Below are positions 48,812 through 58,221 of a stretch of DNA of 64,000 nucleotides, piece after piece. The notes under the pieces were generated by a model. It searched no databases. It was not told the origin of the DNA and saw only the letters and a list, made by a program, of their open reading frames with translations. The stretch's first letter is position 1. Every line of letters begins with the position of its first letter. The stretch spans positions 277,074 through 341,073 of the forward strand of contig NZ_VLLA01000006.1 in the NCBI RefSeq assembly GCF_007830635.1. The letters are read 5' to 3'. The position numbers and the translations under genes were made by a program. This stretch comes from Bradyrhizobium huanghuaihaiense. Its GTDB lineage: Bacteria; Pseudomonadota; Alphaproteobacteria; Rhizobiales; Xanthobacteraceae.

Positions 48812-50889
48812 GATATGGCTCCGAGCGCACGGATCTCGGAGCTGCGCGCCACTTCGACATGCGACAGGATCGGCAGCGTCGGGAACACCCGCTCCAGGAT
48901 CATCCGGACATAGGGGCGTGCTTCGGGGGTCACCGCCAGCACCACGCTCGTGCCGTTCTCGGTGAACTTGCGGATGGCGGCGCTGGCTTCCGTCGCAAAC
49001 TGCTCGATGAGCCGCGGATCGGCGTCGAATTCAACGACGTCGCCCTTGGCATCGCGCTTCAGGCTCTGGTGGAAGGCGAGATCCCAGCGGTTGCCGAGGC
49101 GGACCACGTTGAGCACGCCATTGTCGGAGAGATCGCCGCAGATCTGCTGGGCAAGGCGCGTGCGCACATGCTCTGCGACCTGCTCGGAGCGCCGCACATG
49201 GGGCGCGATCTCGGCAATCGCCTCGAGGATCAGATGCAGGTTGCGGATCGACACGCGCTCGGCCAGCAGGATCTTCAGGATCGCCAGCAGGCCGGAGTAG
49301 GAGATCTGCGAGGGGCAGAGATCCTCGACCAGGCGCTTGTATTCGGGATCGAGCCGGTCGAGCAGCCCGCGCATGTCCTTGTAGGACAGGAGCTGGGCGA
49401 GGTTCGCCCGGATGACTTCGCTCAAATGCGTGAGCAGCACCGACAGATTGTCGACCGGCTTGCAGCCCTGCCGCCTGACCTCGTCGGCGAAGGCTTCCGT
49501 CACCCACAGTGCCTTCATGCCGAAGGCGGGCTCGATCACCTCCTCGCCCGGCACGTCGGGCTTGCCGTCCTTGTCGACGAGCACCAGCACCTCGCCGAGC
49601 CTGAGCTCGCCGTTGGCGACGCGGGTGTCGTGGATGCGGATCTGGTAGCTCTTGGGATCGATCGACAGATTGTCGGTGAGCTTGATCTCGGGAATCACGA
49701 AGCCGTATTGCTTGGCGAACTTCTTGCGGATCTTGGCGACGCGGTGGCCAAGCTCGGTGCGCGAGCCCAGGAGGTGGACCGAAAGATGGCCGCCGAGCGC
49801 CAGCTCGATCTCCGCCGTCTTCAGCGATTCCTTGACCGATTCCTTGGCCTGGGCCTGGGCGCGCTCGTCGGCCTTGCGCGCATCTTCCTTCTGCTTCTCG
49901 GCCGCCTGCCGCTTGGGCAAGGTGTAGCCGACGAAGGCCATGACGCCGCCGAGCAGCACGAAAGGCGGCATCGGCAGTCCCGGCATCAGCGCGAGCACGA
50001 ACATCATCAGCGCGGCGGCCGACACCGCGCGAGGATAGCCGCCGAGCTGCCGGAGCACGGCCTGTTCCGCCGAACCCCTGGTGCCACCCTTGGAGACCAG
50101 CAGGCCCGCGGACAGCGACACGATCAGCGCCGGCATCTGCGACACCAGACCGTCGCCGACGGAGAGCTTGGTGTAGACGTCGGCGGCGCGCGACAGCGTG
50201 AGGCCGTGATGGGTGACGCCGATCACGATGCCGCCGAAGATGTTGATCGCGGTGATGAGCAGACCGGCGATGGCGTCGCCGCGAACGAATTTCGAAGCAC
50301 CGTCCATGGCGCCGAAGAACGCGCTTTCCTCTTCGAGCTCGCGGCGGCGGCGCTGGGCTTCCTTGTCGTCGATCAGACCCGCGGACAGATCCGCGTCGAT
50401 CGCCATCTGCTTGCCGGGGATGGCGTCCAGGGTGAAACGGGCGCCGACCTCGGCGATACGGGTTGCGCCCTTGGTGATCACGACGAAATTCACCGTGACC
50501 AGGATCGCGAAGATGATGAGGCCGATGACGAAGTCGCCGCCCATGACGAATTTGGAGAAGCCGGCGACGACGTAGCCGGCGGCGTGCTCGCCCTCCCCGC
50601 CTCGCGACAGGATGAGGCGCGTGGTCGCGATGTTGAGCGCGAGGCGCAGGATGGTCGCGATCAGCAGCACGGTCGGGAAGGCCGAGAAATCCAGCGGCCG
50701 CTGGATCCACAGCGCGACCATCAGGATCAGCGCCGACAGCGCGATCGAGAAGGCGAGGCCTAGATCGATCAGGATCGGCGGTATCGGCAGGAACAGGATC
50801 GTGAGCATGGTCACGATGCCGGCCGCAAAGAAGGCGTCCGCCCCGAATCGGCGGGGGCTGGGCAGGCTAGCAGCTAACGTATCGGCCAT
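48808..50889 (-). CDS. flhA: Flagellar biosynthesis protein FlhA
   Basis: Export-gate protein of 693 aa, the usual length. Eight membrane segments in the first 330 residues include the conserved FHIPEP-like region ([22 protein letters not shown]) and [25 protein letters not shown] charged linker ([25 protein letters not shown]) leads to the cytoplasmic nonamer-ring domain. It receives chaperone-substrate complexes during flagellar assembly. It follows fliQ by 73 nt, the largest internal gap in this stretch of the operon. Confidence 0.96.
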   Translation of the reverse strand: MADTLAASLPSPRRFGADAFFAAGIVTMLTILFLPIPPILIDLGLAFSIALSALILMVALWIQRPLDFSAFPTVLLIATILRLALNIATTRLILSRGGEGEHAAGYVVAGFSKFVMGGDFVIGLIIFAILVTVNFVVITKGATRIAEVGARFTLDAIPGKQMAIDADLSAGLIDDKEAQRRRRELEEESAFFGAMDGASKFVRGDAIAGLLITAINIFGGIVIGVTHHGLTLSRAADVYTKLSVGDGLVSQMPALIVSLSAGLLVSKGGTRGSAEQAVLRQLGGYPRAVSAAALMMFVLALMPGLPMPPFVLLGGVMAFVGYTLPKRQAAEKQKEDARKADERAQAQAKESVKESLKTAEIELALGGHLSVHLLGSRTELGHRVAKIRKKFAKQYGFVIPEIKLTDNLSIDPKSYQIRIHDTRVANGELRLGEVLVLVDKDGKPDVPGEEVIEPAFGMKALWVTEAFADEVRRQGCKPVDNLSVLLTHLSEVIRANLAQLLSYKDMRGLLDRLDPEYKRLVEDLCPSQISYSGLLAILKILLAERVSIRNLHLILEAIAEIAPHVRRSEQVAEHVRTRLAQQICGDLSDNGVLNVVRLGNRWDLAFHQSLKRDAKGDVVEFDADPRLIEQFATEASAAIRKFTENGTSVVLAVTPEARPYVRMILERVFPTLPILSHVEVARSSEIRALGAIS

Positions 50890-50962
50890 GGGTCACCGGC
50901 AGAGGGTCCGCCCCGTAATCTGCCGCGCAAAGCTTACGCGAGGGTGGTGGCCGCCTCGCGGC

Positions 50963-51229
50963 TCAGAAGCCCCGCTCGATATGCGAATAGACCATCTCGG
51001 TGAAGGTGGAGAGATGGGCGCCGATGAACGAGCCGGAGACGGCGACGACCACGAGAATGACGATGATCTTCGGAACGAAGGTCAGCGTCACCTCCTGGAT
51101 CTGGGTCAAGGCCTGCATCAGTGCAATGATGGTGCCGACCAGCATTGCCGCGCCGACCGCAGGCCCGGAGGCGACGATGATGGTCCAGATCGCCGCCTGG
51201 ACGATGTCGAGGGCGTCGCGCTCGTTCAT
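50963..51229 (-). CDS. fliQ: Flagellar biosynthetic protein FliQ
   Basis: Small export-gate protein of 88 aa with two membrane segments (AIWTIIVASGPAVGAAMLVGTIIALMQALTQIQEVTLTFVPKIIVILVVVAVSG). The QALTQIQEVTLTFVPKI motif between them is the FliQ signature. Its ATG overlaps the flgD stop (ATGA), so the two are translationally coupled. Confidence 0.95.
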   Translation of the reverse strand: MNERDALDIVQAAIWTIIVASGPAVGAAMLVGTIIALMQALTQIQEVTLTFVPKIIVILVVVAVSGSFIGAHLSTFTEMVYSHIERGF

Positions 51230-51639
51230 GACTGGCTGATCGTGAGGCCGGGCCCGACGGCGACCTTCGTGCCGTTCTCGAGGGTCGCGATGGAGCCGTC
51301 GCTGTTGATGGAGATGGACTTGACCTTGCCGGAAAAGGTCGCGCCGGTCGAGTCGGTGAAGCTGACGGTCTTTCCGATCAGTGCGTCGGCCTGCGACAAC
51401 GACTGCGAGGACAACAGCGCGTCCAGCTTCGTATTGGTCTGCATGGCCTGCTCGACCGTCGAAAGCTGGGCGAACTGGCTCATATATTGCGAGGTGTCCA
51501 TCGGATTGGTCGGATCCTGGTTCTTCATCTCGGCGACGAGAAGCTGAAGAAAGGTATTGTAGTCGACGCTGTTGCTCGACGTGGTCGTCGTGGTGCTGGT
51601 CGACTTGCTGGTGCTGTCGGTCGCGCTGGTGACGTTCAT
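51226..51639 (-). CDS. flgD: Flagellar hook assembly protein FlgD
   Basis: Hook-cap protein of 137 aa, short as in other rhizobia. A Ser/Thr-rich N-terminus leads to the FlgD core VDYNTFLQLLVAEMKNQDPTNPMDTSQYMSQFAQLSTVEQAMQTN, then ALIGKTVSF and an Ig-like strand region. It is needed to polymerise FlgE into the hook. GGAGAGG precedes the ATG. It lies between flbT and fliQ. Confidence 0.94.
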   Translation of the reverse strand: MNVTSATDSTSKSTSTTTTTSSNSVDYNTFLQLLVAEMKNQDPTNPMDTSQYMSQFAQLSTVEQAMQTNTKLDALLSSQSLSQADALIGKTVSFTDSTGATFSGKVKSISINSDGSIATLENGTKVAVGPGLTISQS

Positions 51640-51653
51640 GTGCCTCTCCGCTG

Positions 51654-52064
51654 TCAGGCAGCCTGGAATGGGGAAACGATCGTGGCGCCGGCCAGGATGG
51701 CCTGCTCCACCGGGAACAGCGCCCGGATCCGCTTGAGGGCCTCGAAATAACGTGTCGCCTCGACCAGCTCGTCGACCGCGGCGAGCCCCTCCAGCATCTC
51801 GCGGCTTTCGCACACCGCGACCAGGGCCGCGTGGTGCTGCGCGTAGAGCGCCGAAGCGTCGCGGACATCGGTCGGGTTCATCAGCATGAGCTGAACGATG
51901 AAATAGAGCTGCCGCATCGCAGTAGTGGCGTCGGACGCTTGCATGATCTGCCCTTCGAGCAGGAACATGACGTCGTTGACGAGCTCGACGGAGACCTTGC
52001 GGTCCACGCGCAGCACCGCGCCGTTGATGTAGATCCGTTCGCCCGCCCGCAAGGATATCTTCAT
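51654..52064 (-). CDS. flbT: Flagellar biosynthesis repressor FlbT
   Basis: Protein of 136 aa beginning MKISLRAGERIYINGAVLRVDRKVSVELVNDVMFLLEGQIMQ, the FlbT hallmark, and continuing with FIVQLMLMNPTD and RYFEALKRIRALFPVEQAIL. In Caulobacter FlbT binds flagellin mRNA leaders and controls their translation. In rhizobia it can act positively. Its ATG overlaps the flaF stop by one base (TAATG). Confidence 0.95.
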   Translation of the reverse strand: MKISLRAGERIYINGAVLRVDRKVSVELVNDVMFLLEGQIMQASDATTAMRQLYFIVQLMLMNPTDVRDASALYAQHHAALVAVCESREMLEGLAAVDELVEATRYFEALKRIRALFPVEQAILAGATIVSPFQAA

Positions 52065-52408
52065 TAGAGCGCGTCTCGGATCAGGCGGTTGATTTCGATG
52101 AGCTGCGCGACGTCATCCGACCTCTCTTCGCGAAGGCGATCGGCCTCCTTGATGACCCACAAGCCGATCGAGATGATTTCCGCGCGCAGCTTCTCGGGAA
52201 GCCCGTTTTCCGGATGCGAGAGATCCTCGATGAAGATCGTCCACAACCGCCGCACATAGAGCATGCTCTGGACGTGATCCTCGAAACTGTAGTGTCCCGT
52301 CTGAAGCCGCTCGAGGCGATCGATGCCGAGACTGAGCGCCTGGCGCTCGCGGCCTCTCGCCTCATAGCCGCTCTCGTCGACGACCGATGCATAGGCTTCA
52401 AACGTCAT
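52064..52408 (-). CDS. flaF: Flagellar biosynthesis regulator FlaF
   Basis: Small protein of 114 aa (MTFEAYASVVDESGYEARGRERQALSLGIDRLERL, and LWTIFIEDLSHPENGLPEKLRAEIISIGLWVIKEADRLR), the typical FlaF pattern. It partners FlbT in flagellin synthesis and secretion control in alphaproteobacteria. I prefer the ATG at 52408 over the extension to 52441, since the family starts at this point. The ribosome site is weak. It lies 69 nt after flgL. Confidence 0.93.
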   Translation of the reverse strand: MTFEAYASVVDESGYEARGRERQALSLGIDRLERLQTGHYSFEDHVQSMLYVRRLWTIFIEDLSHPENGLPEKLRAEIISIGLWVIKEADRLREERSDDVAQLIEINRLIRDAL

Positions 52409-52477
52409 CAGGACCACTCTGCGCAGGAAACGGAATAACAAGACAAGGGTCGTGAACCTCGAAAAAGCGAGCTTGGC

Positions 52478-53524
52478 TCAGAGATAGTTGATGAGGCTGA
52501 TCTTCTGGAGCTGTGAGGTCAGCGCCAGCGCCGTCTGGATCTGGGTCTGCAGGGTGTTGACCCGGACCGAGGCTTCCGTCGGATCGACTTTCTCCATACC
52601 GACGATCTGATTGTTCAGAATGTCCTGCTGCGTCTTGAGCTTGTCGGTTGCGGAGGTGATCCGCTGCTGGACCGTGCCGACGCTGCCGCCGAGGGTCGCG
52701 AGATCAGAAATTGCGCTGCCGACGAGGCTGATGGCCTTGTCCACGACGACCTGGAACGTCTCCTGGCTCAGTTTCGCGTTACCGAGATCCGCCATCATGG
52801 TGTAGGCCTCGGCGAGCTTGCGGAAGCCGGGCTGGTTGGCGCTGACGGACGTATCGGCGATCTCGGTCGTGGAGATGCGGCTTTGCATGACCTGGTCGGT
52901 AGCCGATGACCAGTTGGTGTTCCAGGCCGGGCTCGCGAACTCGGCATCGAAGGTGGTGTTGAGGAACGTCTGCATCTGTGCGGGGGTTATGCCGCTCACG
53001 CTGGCCGAGGATTGCGAGAAGCCGAAGGTCGCAAGGAAATCGGCGTCGACCCGGTTCTTGCTGGCCGAGCCCGTGGCATAGGGCGTGACCGGCTGGTTCT
53101 GGGTGTTGACGCCCGAGAAGAGATACGAGCCGTTATAGGAGACGTTCAGCGCGCCGATCAGATCCTGCAGGTTGGCGGACGCAGGCGGCAGAACGATCCG
53201 GCCGCCGTTGTCGGTGCTGCGAGCCGCGATCAGGTCCTTGAGGAAGTCCGTTGCGGTCGTGCCGAGCTGGGTGATCCGGGCTTGCGTCACGTCGAGGCGC
53301 CCCGAGACGAGCTCGTTGGTATCGACGAGCTGATCGGCGAAGCTCCAGTCCGCCCGCAGGGTGAGGTCGCTTCCCGTCGTGGCCCCAAGCTCGAGGCCCA
53401 CATCGTAGAAACGGCCGGTGGTCGCTTCCGTCGACGCCTTGCTGAGCGCGGCCTGGTTGTTCGTGATTGACGTCCTCAACGACGAAGACAGCATCAAGGT
53501 CGAGATGTAGTTCGCGCTCATCAT
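52478..53524 (-). CDS. flgL: Flagellar hook-associated protein FlgL (flagellin-family)
   Basis: Hook-filament junction protein of 348 aa. The N-terminal flagellin helix (YISTLMLSSSLRTSITNNQAALSKASTEATTGRFYDVGLELG) and C-terminal helices (QQRITSATDKLKTQQDILNNQIVGMEKVDPTEASVRVNTLQTQIQTALALTSQLQKISLINYL) are those of FlgL. GALNVSYNGSYLFSGVNTQNQPVTPY is a further FlgL marker. It starts 3 nt after flgK. A second in-frame ATG is at 53521. Confidence 0.93.
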   Translation of the reverse strand: MMSANYISTLMLSSSLRTSITNNQAALSKASTEATTGRFYDVGLELGATTGSDLTLRADWSFADQLVDTNELVSGRLDVTQARITQLGTTATDFLKDLIAARSTDNGGRIVLPPASANLQDLIGALNVSYNGSYLFSGVNTQNQPVTPYATGSASKNRVDADFLATFGFSQSSASVSGITPAQMQTFLNTTFDAEFASPAWNTNWSSATDQVMQSRISTTEIADTSVSANQPGFRKLAEAYTMMADLGNAKLSQETFQVVVDKAISLVGSAISDLATLGGSVGTVQQRITSATDKLKTQQDILNNQIVGMEKVDPTEASVRVNTLQTQIQTALALTSQLQKISLINYL

Positions 53525-53527
53525 GGC

Positions 53528-55003
53528 TTAATTCCCCACGGCAGCCAGCAGGCTCTGCAACATTTCGTCGACGGTCGAGATGATCTTCGACGAGGCCGAA
53601 TAGGTGCGCTCGACCTGAAGCATCAAGGACATCTCGTCGTCCATGTTGACGCCGCTGACGTTCGACAGCGCCGCGGTGCTGCGGTCGAGCAGCGTTTTCT
53701 GGTAGGTGACGTTGGAGTCCGCGGTCTTCCGTTGGTTTTCGATCCAGCTCGTCGACGACGACGCGTAGTCGATCAGGCTGCCGCTCGGCTTGCCTTGCGT
53801 GGTCGCATCGAACGGCTGTGCCGCATCCATGCCGCCGATGAGCTGCTGCAGCCGGGTCGAGTAGCCGCCATTGCCAGCGGTGTTGTATCTGTATGCAGGG
53901 TTGCCGCTGATCGCGCCGTCGCGCAGCAGATTGGGATTGCCGCCGAGCGCCGGATCGACTGACGCCGCGACGCTGATCAGGCCGGCAAGTCCGACCGAGA
54001 CGGTGGCGCTCGCCGGCATCGCCGGCGCGCCGGGATAGGTGAAGAGACCGGGAACATCGGGCAGCGCCGCAGCGGTCTGATCGCTCTCCCTGAAGGTGTT
54101 GATCAGCCCGCGCGCGATTTCGTCGAGCTGACTCTGATAGGTGACGGTGTCCTGGTCACGCAGCTGAGCTAGACCCGCAAGCTTGCCCGACTTCAGCGGC
54201 ATCACCGAATTGGCGCCGGTCACCGGGACGCCGTCGATGACGACCGCGTTGCCCGTGGTGCCGGGCGAATAGATGTTGGTCGCCGTGAAGCTGACCGTTC
54301 GCGCCGTCTTGTCGAACAGCACGACGCCGCTGTCGGTATAGAGCGCAGCATCGCCGTTGGTGCGGATCGACATCGAGACGCCGACCTCCTCCGACAGCTT
54401 CGATACGATGCTGTCGCGCTGGTCGAGATAGTCGGTGACGTCGTCACCGGCAATCGTCCCCCTCACGATCGCATTGTTGACCTTGTCGAACTGGGAGAGG
54501 AGCTGGTTGATGTTGGCGACCGAGGTCGCCATGTCGGCATCCGCTCCCTCGCGAACCGATTGCACGGTCTTGGTCGCCTCGTTGAGCGAGGTCGCCATAT
54601 CCTTGGCGGACGTGACCGCCGCCTGAGCCAGCGTGGTGTTGTCCGGGGCGTTGGCATATTGCTGCAGCGCCTTCTTCAGCGCATTGAGCTGCGAAGTCGG
54701 CGACTGGTCGAGCTCCGGATCGTCGACCGTTGCAGTTGCGATCTTCTGGAGACCGTCATAGATCGCGCTTTGCTTGGCCGACGACGAGGTCGCGGTCAAG
54801 ACGTTGTTGTAGAGACCCGAGCTGGCGGCGCGCTGGATCGCCGCCACATAGACGCCGGCCCCTGGCAGATTGTCCAGCACCGCGATCTTGCGCGAATAGC
54901 CGGTGGCGCTGGCACCGGCGATGTTGCGCGAGATCGTCGAGGACTGAATGCCCGACGCCATGAGTGAAGCGCGGGCGGAGTCGAGAGCGGCGGTAAGGGA
55001 CAT
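53528..55003 (-). CDS. flgK: Flagellar hook-associated protein FlgK
   Basis: First hook-filament junction protein, 491 aa. The N-terminus MSLTAALDSARASLMASGIQSSTISRNIAGASATGYSRKIAVL and C-terminus SNVSGVNMDDEMSLMLQVERTYSASSKIISTVDEMLQSLLAAVG carry the rod/hook-family helices, and DYLDQRDSIVSKLSEEVGVSMSIRTNGDAALYTDSG is a FlgK block. It is 34 nt after flgE and 3 nt before flgL. Exported by the flagellar type III system. Confidence 0.95.
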   Translation of the reverse strand: MSLTAALDSARASLMASGIQSSTISRNIAGASATGYSRKIAVLDNLPGAGVYVAAIQRAASSGLYNNVLTATSSSAKQSAIYDGLQKIATATVDDPELDQSPTSQLNALKKALQQYANAPDNTTLAQAAVTSAKDMATSLNEATKTVQSVREGADADMATSVANINQLLSQFDKVNNAIVRGTIAGDDVTDYLDQRDSIVSKLSEEVGVSMSIRTNGDAALYTDSGVVLFDKTARTVSFTATNIYSPGTTGNAVVIDGVPVTGANSVMPLKSGKLAGLAQLRDQDTVTYQSQLDEIARGLINTFRESDQTAAALPDVPGLFTYPGAPAMPASATVSVGLAGLISVAASVDPALGGNPNLLRDGAISGNPAYRYNTAGNGGYSTRLQQLIGGMDAAQPFDATTQGKPSGSLIDYASSSTSWIENQRKTADSNVTYQKTLLDRSTAALSNVSGVNMDDEMSLMLQVERTYSASSKIISTVDEMLQSLLAAVGN

Positions 55004-55037
55004 GTTTTGCTCTTGCCCGGAACGGGCGCTGAAGAAT

Positions 55038-56270
55038 TCAGCGCTTCAGGTTGACGACGACGTCGAGCAGGTCGGCGCCGGTCTGGAACGATTTCGAGTT
55101 GGCGGTGAAGCCGCGCTGGGCCTCGATCATCCCGGTGAGTTCGTCCGCGAGGTCGACGTTGGAGTCTTCCAGGGCGCCGGACTGGATCGTGCCGAGGCCG
55201 CCGGTACCAGCATTCCCGGCCTGCGCGTTGCCGGAATTCATGTTGGTGGAGTAGACGTTGCCCGGCTCGGGCGTCAGATTGTCGGGGCTCGCGACGTCGG
55301 CGAGCATGATGGTGTAGAGCGTCATCTGCTGCCCGTTCTTGAGCACGGCTGTCACGTACCCGTTCTCGTCGACGTCGACCTTGTCGATGGCCGATGGAGC
55401 GCTGCCATTGACGGTCGCCTTGAAGCTGAAGTCGGTTCCGGTCTGCGTCATGTTCGACAGATCCAGGGTCGTCGCCGCACCGCCGGGGACGGTGAAGGAG
55501 AGAGTCGTCGGGCTCGCCGCGGCCAGCGCGCCTTTGCCGGTTGCGGTCGTATCGAAGGTGAAAGTGGTGGCGGCGCCGACCGACGCACCCGTCGCGGAGT
55601 TGTAAGCCTGAATCTGCCAGGTGTCCGAGCCGGCGGCCGTCGCCGTGTGGGACATGTAGACGTCGAGCGTAACGGCCTGGCCGATATTGTTGTAGGCCAC
55701 GATCGAGCTCTTCGACGAATATGACGCCGGTCCGGGCGGACCGGCGATCACAGCCGCTTTCGGATCCAGATTGCCGGTCGTGAGTGTTCCCGCCGTCGTC
55801 GGCACGGGCACTTGCGAAACCTGGGCAATGTTGACGATCTGCATGCCGGACAGGCTGTTCTGCGAGAAATTGGTCACCTTACCGGGCTGACCCAGAAGGT
55901 AGTAGCCGGCCGCGTTGACCAGATTGCCCTGGGCGTCCGGCACGAACGAGCCGGCGCGCGTCAGATATTGCTGCGTGTTGTTGGCGTTCGACACCACGAA
56001 GAAGCCGTTGCCCTGGACGGCGAGGTCTGTGGTCGACGTGGTGAACTGCGTATGCCCGGCGTCGCTGATGGCGTAGCGCACCGTCGTCTCGACGGCGCCG
56101 GAATCGTAATTGCCCGAACCGCTCTTCAGGATCAGCGAGGAGAATTCGGTCGAAGCCCGCTTGTAGCCTGTCGTGTTGACGTTCGCGATGTTGTCCGAGA
56201 CCGTCGACAGCTTGTTGGATTGCGCAGACATCCCGGAAACACCGGTGCGCATAACACCATACAGGCTCAT
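55038..56270 (-). CDS. flgE: Flagellar hook protein FlgE
   Basis: Hook subunit of 410 aa. It begins MSLYGVMRTGVSGMSAQSNKLSTVSDNIANVNTTGYKRASTEFSSLIL and ends SNVDLADELTGMIEAQRGFTANSKSFQTGADLLDVVVNLKR, both diagnostic. The centre (FVVSNANNTQQYLTRAGSFVPDAQGNLVNAAGYYLLG) is the FlgE domain. AAGGAGC precedes the ATG. First gene of the leftward operon flgE-flgK-flgL-flaF-flbT-flgD-fliQ-flhA-fliR and four small genes. A short hairpin ACAAC-N5-GTTGT (56347-56361) marks the gap to the upstream gene. Confidence 0.96.
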   Translation of the reverse strand: MSLYGVMRTGVSGMSAQSNKLSTVSDNIANVNTTGYKRASTEFSSLILKSGSGNYDSGAVETTVRYAISDAGHTQFTTSTTDLAVQGNGFFVVSNANNTQQYLTRAGSFVPDAQGNLVNAAGYYLLGQPGKVTNFSQNSLSGMQIVNIAQVSQVPVPTTAGTLTTGNLDPKAAVIAGPPGPASYSSKSSIVAYNNIGQAVTLDVYMSHTATAAGSDTWQIQAYNSATGASVGAATTFTFDTTATGKGALAAASPTTLSFTVPGGAATTLDLSNMTQTGTDFSFKATVNGSAPSAIDKVDVDENGYVTAVLKNGQQMTLYTIMLADVASPDNLTPEPGNVYSTNMNSGNAQAGNAGTGGLGTIQSGALEDSNVDLADELTGMIEAQRGFTANSKSFQTGADLLDVVVNLKR

Positions 56271-56360
56271 GAATTGGGCTCCTTTGGTAGGTTGCAGCTA
56301 CAATGAGGGTTCTTGCTTGCGCGGGGCTGATGGTCGGGAACCATGCACAACTTCATGTTG

Positions 56361-56942
56361 TCAGGTCGTTTTCGGCTGACAGAACGAGCGCGCCTTGTCG
56401 GTCCAGGCTCCGAAGCCGCTCGAGACGAGATGAGCGACGATGTGACAGACATAGCGCTTCTGCGCCGGCTGGTTGTTGGGGCCCGCATTGTAGCGGGCGA
56501 CCGCCATGGTCCAGCTGCCCTCGCGCTGCTTCAGCTCCTTCAGGAAGCGCGCGGCGTATTCGACATTCTTGGCGGGATCGAACATCGCCTGCACGGAGGC
56601 AAACTTGTCGCCATGATAATAGTGGTTGATCTGCATGCAGCCGAGGTCGATCAGCTTGATGCCCTTGGCTCGCATCGCCTCGAAATTCGCAATCGCATCG
56701 GTCATGTCCTTGGCGAACACGGTCTGACCGTCGGCGCCGAGCGCATAAGGATAGAGCGCCCCGCGCCGTCCGGTCTCGGTGAGGCCGACGGCGTAGAGAA
56801 TGCCGAGCGGAATGCCGTGCTGCTGGGCTGCACGCGCCATCTCGCGCTCGCAAGGGCGCGCGCTGTCGGCGGCAGCCTCCGCGGCGCCCGCGTTACAGAT
56901 AAACAGGGCCGCGACGAATCTGCGGCGCCACGTCCTGGTCAT
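56361..56942 (-). CDS. Lytic transglycosylase (SLT domain), flagellum-associated
   Basis: Exported peptidoglycan-cleaving enzyme of 193 aa. The signal peptide MTRTWRRRFVAALFICNAGAAEAAA is followed by the SLT fold with catalytic glutamate in GILYAVGLTETGRRG (about residue 59), then IDLGCMQINHYYHGDKF and AARFLKELKQREGSWTMAVARYNAGP. It should open the murein layer for the rod, complementing the muramidase-less FlgJ, like SltF of Rhodobacter. The ATG 56942 (AGGAG upstream) lies 50 nt inside the end of fliK, so the two are tightly linked. Confidence 0.9.
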   Translation of the reverse strand: MTRTWRRRFVAALFICNAGAAEAAADSARPCEREMARAAQQHGIPLGILYAVGLTETGRRGALYPYALGADGQTVFAKDMTDAIANFEAMRAKGIKLIDLGCMQINHYYHGDKFASVQAMFDPAKNVEYAARFLKELKQREGSWTMAVARYNAGPNNQPAQKRYVCHIVAHLVSSGFGAWTDKARSFCQPKTT

Positions 56943-58221
56943 GACGCGTCTCCTGGTTGGACTGGCGCTCCTGCCGGGCCTGTCTCGCATCGCCGTCCGA
57001 TTGTCCCGACGACGTGCTGGCGCCGTCGAACGTGCCTTGCGACTGTGAGGATGACTGCTGCTGGCCCGAGAGCTGCGGCTGCGGCTGCGACTGGCTGGAG
57101 CCGCTCTGAAAACCATCGAGCGAGCCGTGCTGGACGGGTGCGACGTCGGCGACGTAACCGGCCGACTGCATCAGATCGCGGATCGAGTCGCGCTGCTGGT
57201 CCAGCATCTGGCTCGTGTCCTTACGTTCGGCCGCGAGGTGGATCGAGACCTCCGAGCCGACCAGGCGGAGGCGCACGGTGACATTGCCGAGGGCCGGCGG
57301 CTCCAGGTTGACGGTCAGGATCTTGAGCGGCTGGTCCGGCGCATTGGTCTGCGCCCCGGCGAGATCAGGGGTTGCGGACGACGCCGTCGGCACTGAGGAT
57401 TCCTTCAGTTCCGCGACCACCGCATTGGCGACCTGTTGCGGCGCGTTGAACTGCGCCGGGGGCAGATGGGTCTCCTGCTGGACCACGGTGACCTTGGTGG
57501 TCTCGGGCAATGCGTCCCGGGCCGAGGCCTTGACGGCGCGTTCGACATTGGCCGTGACGGCCTCGAAGCCTGACGTTGCGGGCAATGCCTTTGACGGACC
57601 CTCGTTGTCCTGCTGCGCGGCGACTGCCGCCTGCGAACGCGCGCCGATCGGGGCGGCGGCGGGCGGCGCGGGATCAGCGGCGGCGATCTTCGCCGCGCCC
57701 GCAGCCTGAACCTCGCGCTTCGACGTGGAGGAGCGCTCGTCGCGCGCGGAGGCGTCCTTCCCGTCACCCGCCTGCGATTGCACCTGCGACCTCATGGCTG
57801 GTACGGCCGCGAGCTCCTGTCCAACGATCGCGGGCATGCTCGACCGGTTCGAAACGTCCGCCTTCGCGGCATCATCGACCGGACCTTGGGTCTGCGACGG
57901 GTGGTCGGTCTTCTGTCCGGACGACTTGTGACCGGAGCTGGCCTCGTCGACCACCTCGGTGCGTTCCTGCCCCGTTTCGTCCTTCCCGGCCTGATGCGCC
58001 AGGCGCGCGCGCAACGTTCCGGCTTTCACGGTCGTGCTGCTGGCCTCATCGTTGAGTGCTCGCTTCGCCAGGTTCGAGACGGTGTGAAGCAGATCGTTGA
58101 ACGACGAATCCGCCTGCGATTTCGTCCCTGCTGCTTTTGCCGAGCGCGATGTACCGCGCATGTTGAGGCTCTCGGCGAGGCCTGAGAAGAGCTGTCCGGA
58201 GGTTCCGCTGAGTTTGGTCAT
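56893..58221 (-). CDS. fliK: Flagellar hook-length control protein FliK (MotD)
   Basis: Secreted ruler protein of 442 aa. A long low-complexity Ala/Gln/Ser-rich N-terminal and central part is followed by the compact Flg_hook domain LKILTVNLEPPALGNVTVRLRLVGSEVSIHLAAERKDTSQMLDQQRDSIRDLMQSAGY (about 310-370) and a Ser/Gln/Gly-rich tail. In Sinorhizobium the gene in this position after motC was first called motD and later shown to be fliK. Its ATG overlaps the motC stop by 4 nt. Confidence 0.9.
   Translation of the reverse strand: MTKLSGTSGQLFSGLAESLNMRGTSRSAKAAGTKSQADSSFNDLLHTVSNLAKRALNDEASSTTVKAGTLRARLAHQAGKDETGQERTEVVDEASSGHKSSGQKTDHPSQTQGPVDDAAKADVSNRSSMPAIVGQELAAVPAMRSQVQSQAGDGKDASARDERSSTSKREVQAAGAAKIAAADPAPPAAAPIGARSQAAVAAQQDNEGPSKALPATSGFEAVTANVERAVKASARDALPETTKVTVVQQETHLPPAQFNAPQQVANAVVAELKESSVPTASSATPDLAGAQTNAPDQPLKILTVNLEPPALGNVTVRLRLVGSEVSIHLAAERKDTSQMLDQQRDSIRDLMQSAGYVADVAPVQHGSLDGFQSGSSQSQPQPQLSGQQQSSSQSQGTFDGASTSSGQSDGDARQARQERQSNQETRHDQDVAPQIRRGPVYL

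Noticed and set aside
48859..50763. Rightward open frame of 634 codons
   Set aside because: Antisense to flhA, whose membrane segments and signature are unmistakable. The shadow protein is low-complexity and charged.
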